DNA of 64,000 bases from Adiantum capillus-veneris (taxonomy: Eukaryota; Streptophyta; Polypodiopsida; Polypodiales; Pteridaceae), in contig CM043944.1 in assembly GCA_014529385.2 (NCBI GenBank), forward strand, positions 67,705,895-67,769,894, read 5' to 3'. The notes beneath the pieces are model-generated. The model saw only the letters and a program-made list of their open reading frames with translations. It searched no databases and was not told the origin of the DNA. Position numbers and translations under genes: made by a program. Of this stretch, positions 1 to 11,421 are shown in pieces. Position 1 is the stretch's first letter, and every line of letters starts with the position of its first letter.

Positions 1-3000
1 CCTACAAGTAGGTTCGTAACAGCATAAGGCAAAAAGGTAGATTGGACACTTGGCCCAAAATACTTTGTGCCGACATGCCCTTGGCATGGCTCTGTAACAT
101 TCAAGTGTACTTATACGTCTTGAAAAAAAAACAAGCAAAGCATACAAAAAATGGAATAACACCAAATTAATAGATGCGCACCTGGAGGTTTGAATGTAAT
201 GTTCACTTACCAGTATTCAAACGGAGAGGAGCACGTCTCCTACGTGAAAAAACAAACAACATTGCACTGGGAACCGTGGGTGTTGCCCTCACAATCCAAC
301 CCCTTTGGTTAAAATCTACATAGTCAAACCCTTTGGTAAGACCCTTTGTAGAAACTGCTCAACTAGCAGGTAACAGTAACCAATATAGGTAACCGTGTAC
401 GTAATGATTGAAATCAACTTGAAAAGTTGAAGTTGTCCGCTACCGCGTGGTAGATTGCAGAATTATTTCCTTGAAATTCTAACTGGGAGAGATCAAACTG
501 TGATCCTCAATGCAGATCAATTGTGATCCGCAATGCCTATGGGGTGATGTAGTAGTCATCCGCCGGGTCGTACCCCAATACAATATGTCCATAGACACTT
601 CGTAGTGCCATGGGGAGAGCAGGAAATCCACACAAGTGAACTGCTTAGTTCTTGTGGATAGCCATGCTGTCGTAACTGATTGCTGCATCTAACTTCCTTG
701 TAGAGATCAGCTTCTGTGAGGTGAAGATTATCAAAAACTCAACTTGAGTATCGCACTGAAAACTTGTAGTGCAAAAATGACATCCTAAACATCCGTAATG
801 ACAAGACTCTTGCTTGTCCATTAACATCAATGTTGACTCCCTTGGGTAGATCTGGTCGAGCTGGAGAACAATCTCCCAAGGAATACCAACAATTGGGTCT
901 TATTCAAGATCTGACAATGACTCTTAGCCAGTGTGTGTGGCTCATAGCCCTTGTGGCAATAAGTGTTCAATCGAGGAACCGATGAAGACTAATTTAGATG
1001 GAGTCTTGCCCAATTGCTAGGTGAGAGTTAGAGTACCTTGTCTCAGGCTGACTTACTAGCAAAACATGCATCAAAAACATCTTATAAGAGTTTTGTTATT
1101 CCTGAAAGAAATAAGAAAAGGAGAGAAAAAAAAAGAGCATGCTGGGCTGAGGAACTTTCCTTAAATTTGTAGAGTGTGCCCAGAATGTGTGCTCTTAGAC
1201 ATCTTATGCCTGAATTGCAGCTTATCTTATAAGAATCCCACAATCTGTTTGTATGATGCTTGCATCGAGAGAGATAACAGAAAAAAACAACCACATGCTG
1301 ATCTACCTGCCTTGCAGGGTCGTGATTGTATGAAAATGACTTAGCATTGGCCCATTGCCTATGAAGTAAGTTCTAGATTTAGGTTCCTTTTAGCGCTGTT
1401 GGGTGTTGATAGCAACCAACCATCAGGTTCAACAATCCATCACTTAGTCTGTCCTTGATAGAGTTGCGAGTGTGATAGCGGAAGCATAATTCATAAAGTG
1501 GTGGAATCTATGCCACCTTCTTAGCATGCCTTGCATGCAAAAACGTAAGCCCTTGGCGACTATAACGGTCTCAAGCATGAGAACCAAAACCATAAGTGCC
1601 GTGCACAGAATAAACTGGTAGGGATTTTATGAGCTGACATTCCCTATTTTGCCAATTCCCCAAACTTGTGTTCCAAAACCCTTGATTCCAAATCAATGGC
1701 AGTATCTCGGCACAAGGGAGAAGCCATGCTTCATGTAAAATTGCCAAAGCACTTTGCTTTGCACAATGACAGTAATTTCCAAGTAAAGTTTAAACATGGA
1801 AAATAAAACAAGAAAAACTTAAACTTGGCTAACCTGGTAGTTGTTGCTACAACCAGTCGTCATGAAATTCCAAAGGAAAAGCTCGCGTAAAGGTGGCTCG
1901 TAGCCAAATCTGCAGTGCGAGAGAGAGTTGTCGCGTATGCTCGTATGCCCTCTTGTATCATGTACACCATGAAAGATCCTTCAAGCATAGTGTCAAATCC
2001 CTCCCAAGTTTGTATGCTCATAGCATATACCAAACGTAGACAGTTGCAATGCAAGATACGTAAATTGAAGCCTTGCTTCACATCAATTGAAGCCTTGCTG
2101 ATAGTCAACTGAAGCGGTTGTTGACATACAGATATCAGGACAAAAAGAGTCGACCTTGTTGAGGGAGTTCAACTGAAATTAGCTAGTAATGTGTGGCAAA
2201 CGTCCTTTGTCCGCTTCTAGACACAGTGACAAGGAGTCGGCCATGCCGAAAAACATGCCCCCATAAATTGAAGCCTTGCTTCACAGACACGCTGTTGTGC
2301 TCATAGCCAACGTATGTTCCTGCCATGATATAGCTTATCATGGCAACAACGAATCGACCGTGTCGAGAATTACATCGTATGGAGAATCATGAAAGTACCC
2401 GCAATAGATATGTAACTTGATTGCAGTTGCAAAGTGTACCTGGAATTACGAATACCATTGCGTGGTAAGTATTCTTTGTCGTCTGCTAGAAGCAACGACA
2501 AGGAGCCAGCCCTGCGGAGCACCTTGGCTCCCTTTATGTCAACGAGCAATAGGTTGTACCTCATTAATTGTGTGAGGACTTGGAGAACCATGGTGTCGAT
2601 CTCTGGCAGCATGCATGAACACGCATACCAAGATATGGCATGCCTTGACCCCTTGATTCCATGCTGTCATAACTTACCTGCACAACTGTTTCTGTCATCG
2701 GGCATGTTGTGGATTCCCCTTTCAAGCATGAGGAAAGGTATACTTCGATCCCCCTTGTTTAGTGCAGATACGGCCGGCCTTGTCGTATCCGCCCAATGGC
2801 TAGTCCAAACATGTATGGTGTGCACGTCATAGTGTTGACTGATGCCGACCCGCCTTGCCGGTTTCTTTCACTTTGCATGATTAGACTCGGCAACTAAGCC
2901 ACCCTGCATAAGCTGCATGCCCTTTGAACTTCAAAAGGTGTGGCTATGGCGGACTGCCCCTGAGATCGCCCGTCGATGTCGTATAATGTTGACGTCCATG

Positions 3001-3547
3001 ACCTGTGACATGGCTTGGTTGTGCCCGGCTTGATTGTGACTTGTCTATGGTGGCTCGTAACTACCGTAGATCTGGTGCTTGCATGCCTTGCATGCCTCAG
3101 AATTTGGATTGTCTATATCCGAGGAATTGTTGTGGGAGAAGGCCCTTAGGGTGACCTTAGGGTGCACACAATGTTTAAACTGCTGTAAAAACCTGCATGG
3201 CGATGGCGGGGCTGCAGCGCAGAGGAAGAGAAGGTGAGGATGTCGCCTGCCGACCGCGAGGGCATAAGCCTCAGTAACGAAATATATGCCCCACCGCAGC
3301 GCGAAGCCATCCCCATACTCTGCGTTCAGATCCGATAAGGTTGACTTTGGCTTCGTCTTGTGTACAAGGGTCGCTTCCCGCGGTCTACCTATCGGCTCTA
3401 CTTCTTCGGCTTGTGTACTCAAGCCGCCCTGCCCACGACAGTCGAGATCTCCTTCATGCCCTGCTTAGGGAGGCTCCACACAGTAGTCTGTACCTCTCTT
3501 GGCAGAGGGTTTGTCCACGACTTCAGAGAGAGATAGAAAGAGATTCC

Positions 3548-3549
<2 letters not shown>
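1..3549. other. Non-coding stretch, no gene recognised
   Basis: I see no protein family in this stretch. The longest open frames (2434-2832 on plus, 3045-3422 on minus) have no recognisable motif and no related copy in the window. The only structure I noted is a short word, GAAGCCTTGCTTCACA, at 2067-2082 and 2270-2285, with a shortened copy at 2089-2099. The stretch may be decayed transposon sequence, since the 3' end leads into a minus-strand primer site and LTR remnant. Confidence 0.6.

Positions 3550-3631
<82 letters not shown>
3550..3631. repeat. (GA)n microsatellite
   Basis: This is an uninterrupted AG dinucleotide array of about 82 bp. It creates artificial Arg-Glu and Ser-Leu open frames on both strands, which are not genes. 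Confidence 0.97.
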
Positions 3632-3633
<2 letters not shown>

Positions 3634-3716
3634 ATGAAACCTTATGCAAGAGCAAGCACTAGGCTTCCGTCTTCTTCTTCCTCCATGGCTCCACCTTTCC
3701 CCTTTCTCTCCACCTT

Positions 3717-3728
3717 GCTCTGATACCA
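3717..3728 (-). other. Retrotransposon primer-binding site, orphan, minus strand
   Basis: On the minus strand this reads TGGTATCAGAGC, the primer site used by many plant LTR retrotransposons with initiator-Met tRNA. About 50 bp upstream on that strand is a TATATAAA box (about 3778-3784). This fits the end of a 5' LTR occupying about 3731-3880 on the minus strand. No gag or pol follows at lower coordinates, so it is either a remnant or a non-autonomous element. Confidence 0.65.
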
Positions 3729-3880
3729 ATCTAAGAGCCAGGAGATGCGTTCTGAGGATTCTCCGCCCAACCCCCCGTTTATATAGCCCTTGGCCACTGT
3801 AACAGAATCCCCCTATCTGCCTTTAGCAGTCGGCCTTGGCCCTGTGGCGCGAGTCCTACTCGCCTGGGTTTGCCCTTCGC

Positions 3881-5712
3881 CTGACATATGTGGTGAGGTT
3901 TGGGGCCAAGGTTCTAAGCTCTTGCCAAAGAGAATATCCACAGGTAAAAACGGAGTTATGGGGGGTGGTTACAACATTAAAGTGTGACAAAGAGTACTTT
4001 ATTGGAGCATCTATACTTGTGGAGATTGATTGTTTACCACTTCTAGGGATGATTGCAAGCTGCTCTACTCCTAGTATTGCTATGCCTAGGTGGATTGCTT
4101 ATATACAGTCCCTGAACCTAGAATTGAATCACATTGCAGGAAAGGATAATGTAATGGCGGATATGATTTCAAGGGCAAGATATGAAGATGAGGATGATGT
4201 AATTGATGAGGAATAAGATATGGGCACAAAATTCTACACAATCTCTCATGCAAAGTGTGATGATATATGCATTGTATCTACACTTGAGTCCTTTTCAGAG
4301 GAGTTCTATGAGGATGAATGGTTGCTCATAGGTCGCTACTAGAGTACTTTACAAAAGAAAGATGATTGGACTGAATCAGAATTCAAAAGGATTAGAAAGA
4401 AAGCATATGGATTGTTCTTGAGGGATGGCTACTGATGGAAACATCCTAAAAGAAGAGATGGGACTCCATTACGATTAGTATGTGATAAGCCAACTCAGCT
4501 CAAAGTTATCAAAGAGCTTCATGAAAGCTATATGCTGGACATCGAGGTGTATGGGATACTTTTTTCAAAGTGAAAGAGAGATATTGGTGGAAAGGCATGT
4601 ATAAGGATATTGAAAATTTTGTGGAGTCTTGTGTCACATGCCAAATGTATTCCAATGCCCATCATGATGGATTGCATCCTACATACCCATTATCCATGCA
4701 CTATGAATGGGTTGTTGATCTAGTCACAGTGCCTTTAGGACTTTGGCAAATGAGATACTTGGTACTTGCACAAGAAGACTTGACAAACCAAGTGGAAGGG
4801 CGTGCATTGAGGACAAAAACTACAGAAGATGTTTGTAATTTTTTGCTTAAAGATGTAATTTGCCGCTACGGGTGTGTGGGAAAGATAGTTGTTGATAGAG
4901 GTGAGTTAGATGCAGATGAAGCAAGGGTTTTATTTATGAGAATTGGTATCAAGGTAGCCTTGACGTGTGCTTATAATCCAAAGGAAAATGGGAAAAGTGA
5001 AAGAGAACATCCTCCTATTGTCAAATCTTTGGCTAAGCATGCAAAGGTAGAATGCGTCAATGGCCAAGGTTGTTACCATATGCTTTATGGTCTGATCGTA
5101 CAACTCATAGCTCATTGACTGGTTACATGCCTACTAAATTGTTGTATGGTCAGAAGCCAGTCATGCCAATTGAGGATGTAGTTCCTACTTGGAACATGTC
5201 ACCTTGGGAAGATGGTGTAAGTAGGGAAAATCTACTTGCTTTGCGCATAAAGCAATTGGGAGGAAGACATAGACATTGCAAAAGCTTGATTGAAGGATGC
5301 AAGACTAAAGAATAAAGATAGGTTTGATAAAAGAATTAGGCTTCGACCAAATCCTATTAAAGAGCGTGATTGGGTCCTAATGTATGATAGTAGCCTTGAC
5401 AACCAACACAGCACACAAAGAAACTTTCAAAAAGGTGGTTTGGTCCCTATGTTGCCAAACGTGTGCATGGAAATGCTACATATACTTTGAGGGAGCTCGA
5501 TGGAGAAAAGCTTAAAGATTCCCATAGCAGGAAAAAGAATCAAGATGTTCAAGAGGAGACATGATAATGATCCTTTTGATTTACAACAAGATGATGATGA
5601 AGCACCTAATGACATTGCTACAGATGAGGATGAAGAAGCAGAGGATGATCTTCTAGAATTTGTAGAAGATGAAAATGACATCCAAATATATGTGGATCTT
5701 AATGAAGATTAA
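3881..5712 (+). pseudogene. FG2: gypsy RNase H and integrase, 5'-truncated
   Basis: This is the C-terminal half of a Ty3/gypsy polyprotein. It is collinear with the FG1 ORF at 39277-41196. Homology starts abruptly inside RNase H near the residues VVRFGAKVL. RNase H residues KTELW, EIDCLPL and ADMISRAR are visible. The integrase follows with the zinc-finger end CVTCQ, then catalytic positions VVDLV, VDRGELD and NGKSERE. The tail KIPIAGKRIKMFKRR and an acidic end close the protein at 5710-5712. At least two in-frame stops (after IGRY and after RDGY) and several frame changes show it is dead. Reverse transcriptase, protease and gag are absent, so the left end at about 3881 is a truncation or junction point. 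Confidence 0.9.
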
Positions 5713-5758
5713 ACCTACATAGGGAAAATGTTGGCACATGCCGAAGATGTGCACGTTC

Positions 5759-6100
5759 AAAGGTGGTGGATGTCTTGTTGTGGCACATACATAGTGTGGA
5801 ATAAAAACATTCACCTCACTTTTGACAATTCTTGATGCATGGAAAGAAAAGAAACAATGTACAGATCGTGATATATGCTAAAGCGGCTATTGCGGTCGCT
5901 ATCATGTACATATTGATCCGGGGAGTCGTGGCCCTGGATGTGGCGCATTTGCGTGCTTTTTCACCCTATAAGATGGTTAATTTGGTTTGACAATGTACAT
6001 AGTCCAAGTGTTTCATGGCGGCACACTCATCTCGCCTATAAAGACTGATGTGGACAAAAACTGCCAAAAACAGCAGCTAACAGGCGTCGTTGCAGGATTG
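5759..6100 (+). mobile_element. FG2 polypurine tract and start of 3' LTR
   Basis: After the pol stop the text AAAGGTGGTGGA (5759-5770) precedes TGTCTTGTTGTGGCAC. In FG1 the equivalent position reads AGAGGGGGTGGA followed by TGTCGTGCTGTGACAC. The LTR of FG2 therefore starts at 5771. Only the first few dozen bases resemble the FG1 LTR, so the right end cannot be placed; 6100 is arbitrary. A CCTATAAAGA box sits near 6037. Confidence 0.6.
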
Positions 6101-7444
6101 CACGGAAAGTGACCCAAAATGGTATATTGGGTGAAAAATTATGCATATCTATACTTTTTATGCTTATGCAAGTGATCCCACAAATTTAGGGATTTTTCGC
6201 ATCAAAAATGATATTTTTTGAGTCAAAAATGAGATGAAAATGGCCTAGTTTTGGTTCAAAGTGGCAAAATAACCCAAACATTGACACATCTGATCATATT
6301 TCCGTGGGGAAGAGAGAGAAGGGGAAATTTTTATAGAAAAACCAGCAATTTTTCTCTACTGTGTAATGGCTTCCATGGTTGCCCAATCTATGTGTGCTAC
6401 AGTCCCGCCTCTTTGCAATCTTGTATCTGAGCTTGTGAGGGAGTGCATTAGGGTTTCCCCTTATGAGAATGGTGTGTAGGATTCACTTTAGAAGCTCATA
6501 GATCTCTGCAAAATCAGAAATATGTTGTCGTGAAGGTGGAAGCTCGAGCATTCCTTTCAACGGTTTGATGTTACGACCATGTAATTGGGAGCTAAGCTAC
6601 ATGATACCATGAAAGAGGTTTGGGTTTTGATTGAGAATTGTGCTTGTATGAGCATTAAGGTTTCATGGCTGAAACTTTAGTGTTTTCAAATGGTCTTTTA
6701 AAGTGAAATTGAGCGTGATGTGGTGATCCTCTCATCATAATCTTGACTACGAATACAAGCTGACTCCAAGCACGATAGGAAAGAGGGTTTGTGACTTTGC
6801 TGTCACGAACGCTCTCAGTTTTTCTGTCACCCATAGAAAGAGGGTTGGTGATTCTCCACAACTGCTTTTTCACAAAGCGTTTGTGACTTTCATCACAAAC
6901 TCTCATAGCCAGAGGTTTTGCACCATCCCAGCTAGACCCCACACCTTCTAACAATGTATGCTTCTTTTTAAAATGCTGTAAAAATCTCAGCTCTCCATAT
7001 CACATTGAAAATTCTTAATCTGCAATCTACTTATGGGTGGTCTAACATGAGTTTCACAAATCTTTTTTGGTAAATATAATGTATCCTAAGTATCAACACA
7101 AATTAAAGCTCAATAATATGGTCTTTGTGTTCACTCATTTATGTAATGACAGGTTTCTCAACGAGAAAATCTTTTCAAAATGCAATCACATGACCCCTAC
7201 CCTTCGAGCCGCTAAAAAGATTCTTACTAGCTTAGGCTTGGTTTACCACAAAAAATATATATGCATGTCCTAATGAATATATACTCTTTCACAATGAGTA
7301 TGCAAATTTGGAACAGTGTTCCAATTGTGGATCAAACAGGTATAGAGAAGACAACAAGGAAAATTTTTCCCTACAAAGATCCCTCGACACTTTCCTATCA
7401 TTCCAAGAAGAAAGAGCATGGTCATGTGCAACAAAATAGCGGCT
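6101..7444. other. No gene recognised
   Basis: Part of this stretch may still be FG2 LTR. Open frames at 7067-7273 and 7261-7527 are AT-rich, lack known motifs and have no paralogue in the window. I do not call them genes. Confidence 0.5.
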
Positions 7445-8690
7445 TTGATGACACATTAGAAAATTTCGTAGGTCATTTGGAGGGCCTTGTAAGAAATTGT
7501 ATTTCTCTCTCTAGAAACTTTTTATAAATTGCACTTGCAACTTGTGAGTACGTCCAAAAGGACAACCACACACTCTAAAAAGTAGATTTATATTCCCAAT
7601 CGTCCTTGAAAATGGTCACTTTTTTATTTAATGCGAGCGTCTTTTTCAAGAGGCAGGTGCGGCGCATTCAATGCAGCTTACGTCATCACTAAAAGTTGAA
7701 AAGTCACAAACTGTCAAATAGTGATAGATTTTGAGTCTTTTGACACCACCAATGCGTCCGGAACGCCAAAATACCCTAAAAACGAATGTCTACTTGCCTC
7801 ATTCCGACAACCGGAGAGGCAAAAAATGTCAAAAAACCCCAAAAAATGGGCTTTTTACTTAAGGCGCACGAGGAGCCATTTCTAAATTCTAGAATGCCCC
7901 TCTGCGCGCCGTTAGTACAAAGCTCCTTTTAGTGTTTTTTGGACACTTATCTTTCCAGAAAGCCCCTTTTTAGAGGTTTTTGGACATTTTCCTCTCAAAA
8001 AGCTCCCTAAAAAGAGGAAAAAGGGGCTTTTTACTAATGGCGCGCGAGGAGGCATTCCAAAATTCTAGAATGCCCCTCTGCGCATTGTTAGTACAAAGCT
8101 CCTTTTAGTGATTTTTGACACTTATTTTTCCAGAAAGCCCCTTCAAGAGGTTTTTGGACATTTTCCTCTCAAAAAGCTCCCTAAAAAGAGGAAAAAGGGG
8201 ATTTTTACTAACGGCACACGAGGAGGCATTACAAAATTTTGGAATGGCCCCTCGCGTGCCGTTAGTAAAATGTTCCTTTAGGGCTTTTTGACATTTTTTT
8301 GCCTCTTTGGATGTCTGAGCGAGGCAATTGGACATTCATTTCTAGGAGATATGTGCGTTCCGGACGCATTGACAATATCAAAAGTTTCAAAATCTTCCAC
8401 CACTTGATAGTTTTGTGACTTTTTGAGTTCTAGTGATGATGTAGCCCGTATCAAATGCACCGCATCTACCTTCTGAAAAAGGTGCTCGCATTAAATGAAA
8501 GAGAGTGCTTGTCTTCAAGGACCACTAGATTATTAAATGAGGAGAGGGATACCTTTTATATTTTTGTTAATATCAATCTATTTTTCTACGTAACGTAGGC
8601 TCTTCTCTCATTGGAGGAGATTATTTTCCTCTCTCTTCCAAAAGGCCCTCCAAAAGACCTCCGAAATCTCCTAATGTGGCCTACAAATAC
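7445..8690. mobile_element. Foldback / Mutator-like element with long inverted arms and internal tandem repeats
   Basis: The left arm (about 7445-7870) and right arm (about 8250-8690) are imperfect reverse complements. Landmarks present in both arms include ATTTAATGCGAGC, AATGCGTCCGGAACGC, AAAGTCACAAA and GGAGGGCCTT. Between the arms lie about two and a half tandem units of roughly 175 bp (starting near 7850, 8023 and 8199). Each unit carries a hairpin built on ACTAACGGCACGCGAGG-type sequence around a short AT core. There is no transposase. Long arms point to a Mutator-like or foldback transposon. I could not fix the outer ends or find a target-site duplication. Confidence 0.7.
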
Positions 8691-8934
8691 TAAATCCAAA
8701 CAGAATCTGATGCGGGTGCCTATTGACTATTATGCATGGAAGCATATAGAAACAATGGCCTACATTTAAGGATGAGCCTCATTATATCCGTTTTGGTTTG
8801 GCAATGGGTTGAATGAACCCATTTGTATTACGGAGTTTGTCATGGAGCATAATGATCATGCAGAATGATCATGCCAGGATACAGTTTAGAGTGCAACAAA
8901 TAGACAAACGAAGGGCCACCTTCGACAGTGGGGT

Positions 8935-9159
8935 TGTTACCATATACATGTGGTAGTGATGTGTGTGAACACACTAGGACCGCCGGGCATTTTTCCCTCT
9001 TTAAGAGGTTTTTTCCCCCGAGCATTGTATATACGCCCATCACTCTAGGGCTATCTATCTTCCCATTGCATACTAAGAAACACACTCTCTATTGTGTGCC
9101 TTGAGCTTCCTTTGTCTTCTCCAAGCTCTGTGCGTTTCTCTGCAACCCTAATTCCAACA
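8935..9159 (+). mobile_element. Cop1 5' LTR
   Basis: The proposed LTR runs from TGTTACCATATAC to AATTCCAACA, so its ends form TGTT...AACA. It is about 225 bp, which is short but normal for copia elements. The right edge is fixed by the primer site two bases later. A GTATATAC box near 9030 could be the promoter. The left edge is inferred from the TG...CA rule only, because the 3' LTR has been lost. Confidence 0.7.
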
Positions 9160-9161
9160 AT

Positions 9162-9173
9162 TGGTATCAGAGC
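9162..9173 (+). other. Cop1 primer-binding site
   Basis: TGGTATCAGAGC lies directly after the LTR end. It is complementary to the 3' region of plant initiator-Met tRNA, the usual primer of this group. Confidence 0.92.
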
Positions 9174-9480
9174 AGGTTGCATCCTCCCGAGCTTAGTCGT
9201 CAACTTCTCCAGCACACGCCTGCTCAATTTTTTGATTTCAATGAGCTTTGGCAAGCATTCGCAACTCAGATTTTTTATTCAGGCTCATTTCGTCCTCCGT
9301 TTCCACTACAAGCAGTATTGCATAGGCTATTTTGTCATTTTGTGTTGAGTTTTTGTCCGTGCCGTTATCTGCTTAATAGGTGCCTCATAGTTTTCTACGG
9401 TTTGTGCTATATAGCACGTGTTGTTCCCGCTCCATTTCTCCTATTTTTGGGCAGTTTTCACATCATGTGCAGCATTTACC

Positions 9481-10470
9481 ATGGCTGACAACAACACAAA
9501 TGTGTTCAAAATGTTTGATCTGCTGAGGACACGTTGGATGGGGACAACTACCCTATGTGGGATTATATGATGCAACATGTTCTTGTGTCAAAGGGCGTCT
9601 GTAACATTGTGCAGTAGGGCATTGATGTACGTCCTGGTTTTGAGGATGTAGGCAATGTTGAGGATGTTGCAAGTCTTGCTACAAGGATTGCTGCTACTAG
9701 AGTTGTTTTGCCTACGACAGAACAAGATTTTTGGGATGTAATGGATGCGTAGGCCTATGCATTGATTGAGTTGTCTGTGAAACGAACCACTGTTCTTCAC
9801 ATTCGTTGAGGAAAATCTGCAAAGCAAGCTTGGAATATTCTAGGAGGCCTTTATGCAAGCCGCAATGAGGCTAGAACTGCTTTGCTGCGTAAAGAGATCG
9901 AGTCGAAGATTATGCATGAGGAAGATGATATGGAAGTTTTCCTTGCTGGTGTAAAGGATATCAATGAGTAACTTATTTTTGCATGTGAAGTCATTTCAGA
10001 CAGTTCCCTTGTGCAGACTGTTCTTGATGCTTTACCAGATTCCTACCAGACTTTTGCTAGTACTTGGAGACAAATGACCCAAGGAAATCCTGAAGTTGTC
10101 AAGTTTGATGCATTATGTGCATTGCTGTTGAGTCACTTTTCAAAAAAAATACAACTAGGCAGCGTGCAGTTGAAAAGGCTTTTATTGCTTCTCAAAGAAA
10201 GGGTGGTAACAACAATGCGGCCACTTATTATGGTTCTGCTGCGAGTGGCAAAACTTCTATTCCTAATGCTTCTGCTACCAACAATTCATCTAGAAATTCT
10301 GGAGATAAGGGCAAAAAGAAGATGCGTTGCCATTATTGCAAAGCTAATGATCACTTGATCAAGCCGTGTTCTAAGTTGAAGGCCAAAGAGGCTAAGAAGA
10401 AAGAGGGTGGCTCCATTGCAAATGCTGGTTCCACTACAAATGTAGTCATTGTTGAGTCTTCTGTGAAAGG
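9481..10470 (+). pseudogene. Cop1 gag, multiply interrupted
   Basis: The frame starts ATGGCTGACAACAAC and reads a typical copia gag. A LDGDNYPMWDYMM-like motif comes early and a CHYCKANDHLIKPC zinc knuckle (CX2CX4HX4C) near 10330. At least four internal stops occur (near 9616, 9750, 9807 and 9969). Three look like C-to-T changes of Gln or Arg codons. A frame change near 10130 moves the knuckle to a second frame. Gag would package the RNA in virus-like particles; this copy cannot make it. Confidence 0.88.
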
Positions 10471-10549
10471 AGACTGTGTTGTTGATGTTGATGTAGAATG
10501 GGCTTTTAGAGCAGAGTCAACTTACAATCCTACTGTCTATGATGCATGC

Positions 10550-11418
10550 TTGTCAGTTTTGCTGCAGATTCACATGTGTGGTATTTTGCCAGTGGTGCTA
10601 CAAAGCAGATTACCTGACATTGTGAATTGTTTACCTCTCTCGAGTCTGTCCCTCATGGGAATCCAGTCACTTGTGCCAACAATGCCTCTTATCCGGTTCA
10701 ACGAGTTGGAAAGATTGTGCTTGCTGCTACAAATGGCAGTTCCTTCACACTTATTGATGCACTTTGTGTACTTGGGATCAAGAAGAATCTCTTATCTATA
10801 TCTGCACTTGCTAGACTTGGACTTGTAGTCAAATTTTTGGATGACAGATTTACAGTTCATGATCTCCGTTTTGGTGATGAAATTGTTGCATCTGGCCTTT
10901 TGTGCCGTGGGCTGTATAAGCTCACTTTGTATGACAAGTGTGGAAATTTTTTTGCAAATGTTGTTGCAGATTCAAGGGCTATTTCAGATGCAAAACTTTG
11001 GCATGCACGTTTTGGTCATCTGAATTTTGCCAGTTTGCTGCGTTTGTTGCAGAAATCTGATATGGTTGCTTCTTTGCCACCTCTTGAAGCACCTGTCAAA
11101 CATGTTTGTGAAGGCTGTATTTTGGTAAGATGCAGCGTCCTAAGTTTCCAAAGGATGGTTCAGTTCGGGCCACATGTAGGTTGCAGCTTGTGCATAGTGA
11201 TGTTTGTGGGCCCATGCAAACTCCGTCCTTGGGAAATTACCTTTACTTCGTGACTTTCATTGATGATTACTCCAAGCATGCATGGGTATTTCCGCTGAAA
11301 GCGAAGTCCGAAGTTTTTATGTGCTTCAAACAATTTCTGGCTATAGCTGAAAATGTCTCAAAATGTACTATGGGCACCCTCCGTTCCGATCGAGGGGGGA
11401 GTATATGTCTCATGAATT
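10550..11418 (+). pseudogene. Cop1 protease, pre-integrase domain and N-terminal integrase
   Basis: The protease region reads WYFASGATKQI where the family has a DSGA-type active site, so the catalytic Asp is Ala here. Next come LLSISALARLGL, the pre-integrase zinc domain LWHARFGHLNF...HVCEGC, and the integrase core with HSDVCGP (first Asp) and RSDRGG (second Asp). A missing G in the run at about 11391-11398 shifts the frame just before the next motif. The coding sequence then stops at the inserted element that begins at 11421/11422 and resumes at 12752. Confidence 0.9.
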
Positions 11419-11421
11419 TAA

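Noticed and set aside
2434-2832. 132-codon plus-strand ORF
   Set aside because: No recognisable domain, and a competing antisense frame is of similar quality.
3045-3422. 125-codon minus-strand ORF as a host gene
   Set aside because: No known motif, no codon-level conservation to test, and it lies next to transposon debris.
3419-3729. Overlapping ORFs rich in Arg-Glu or Ser-Leu
   Set aside because: They are translations of the (GA)n array on both strands. The same applies at 30427-30918, 31189-31523, 56711-57009, 58025-58358 and 61775-62240.
7067-7527. Two adjacent plus-strand ORFs as a small gene
   Set aside because: No family match that I recognise, no splice or promoter evidence, AT-rich drift-like composition.
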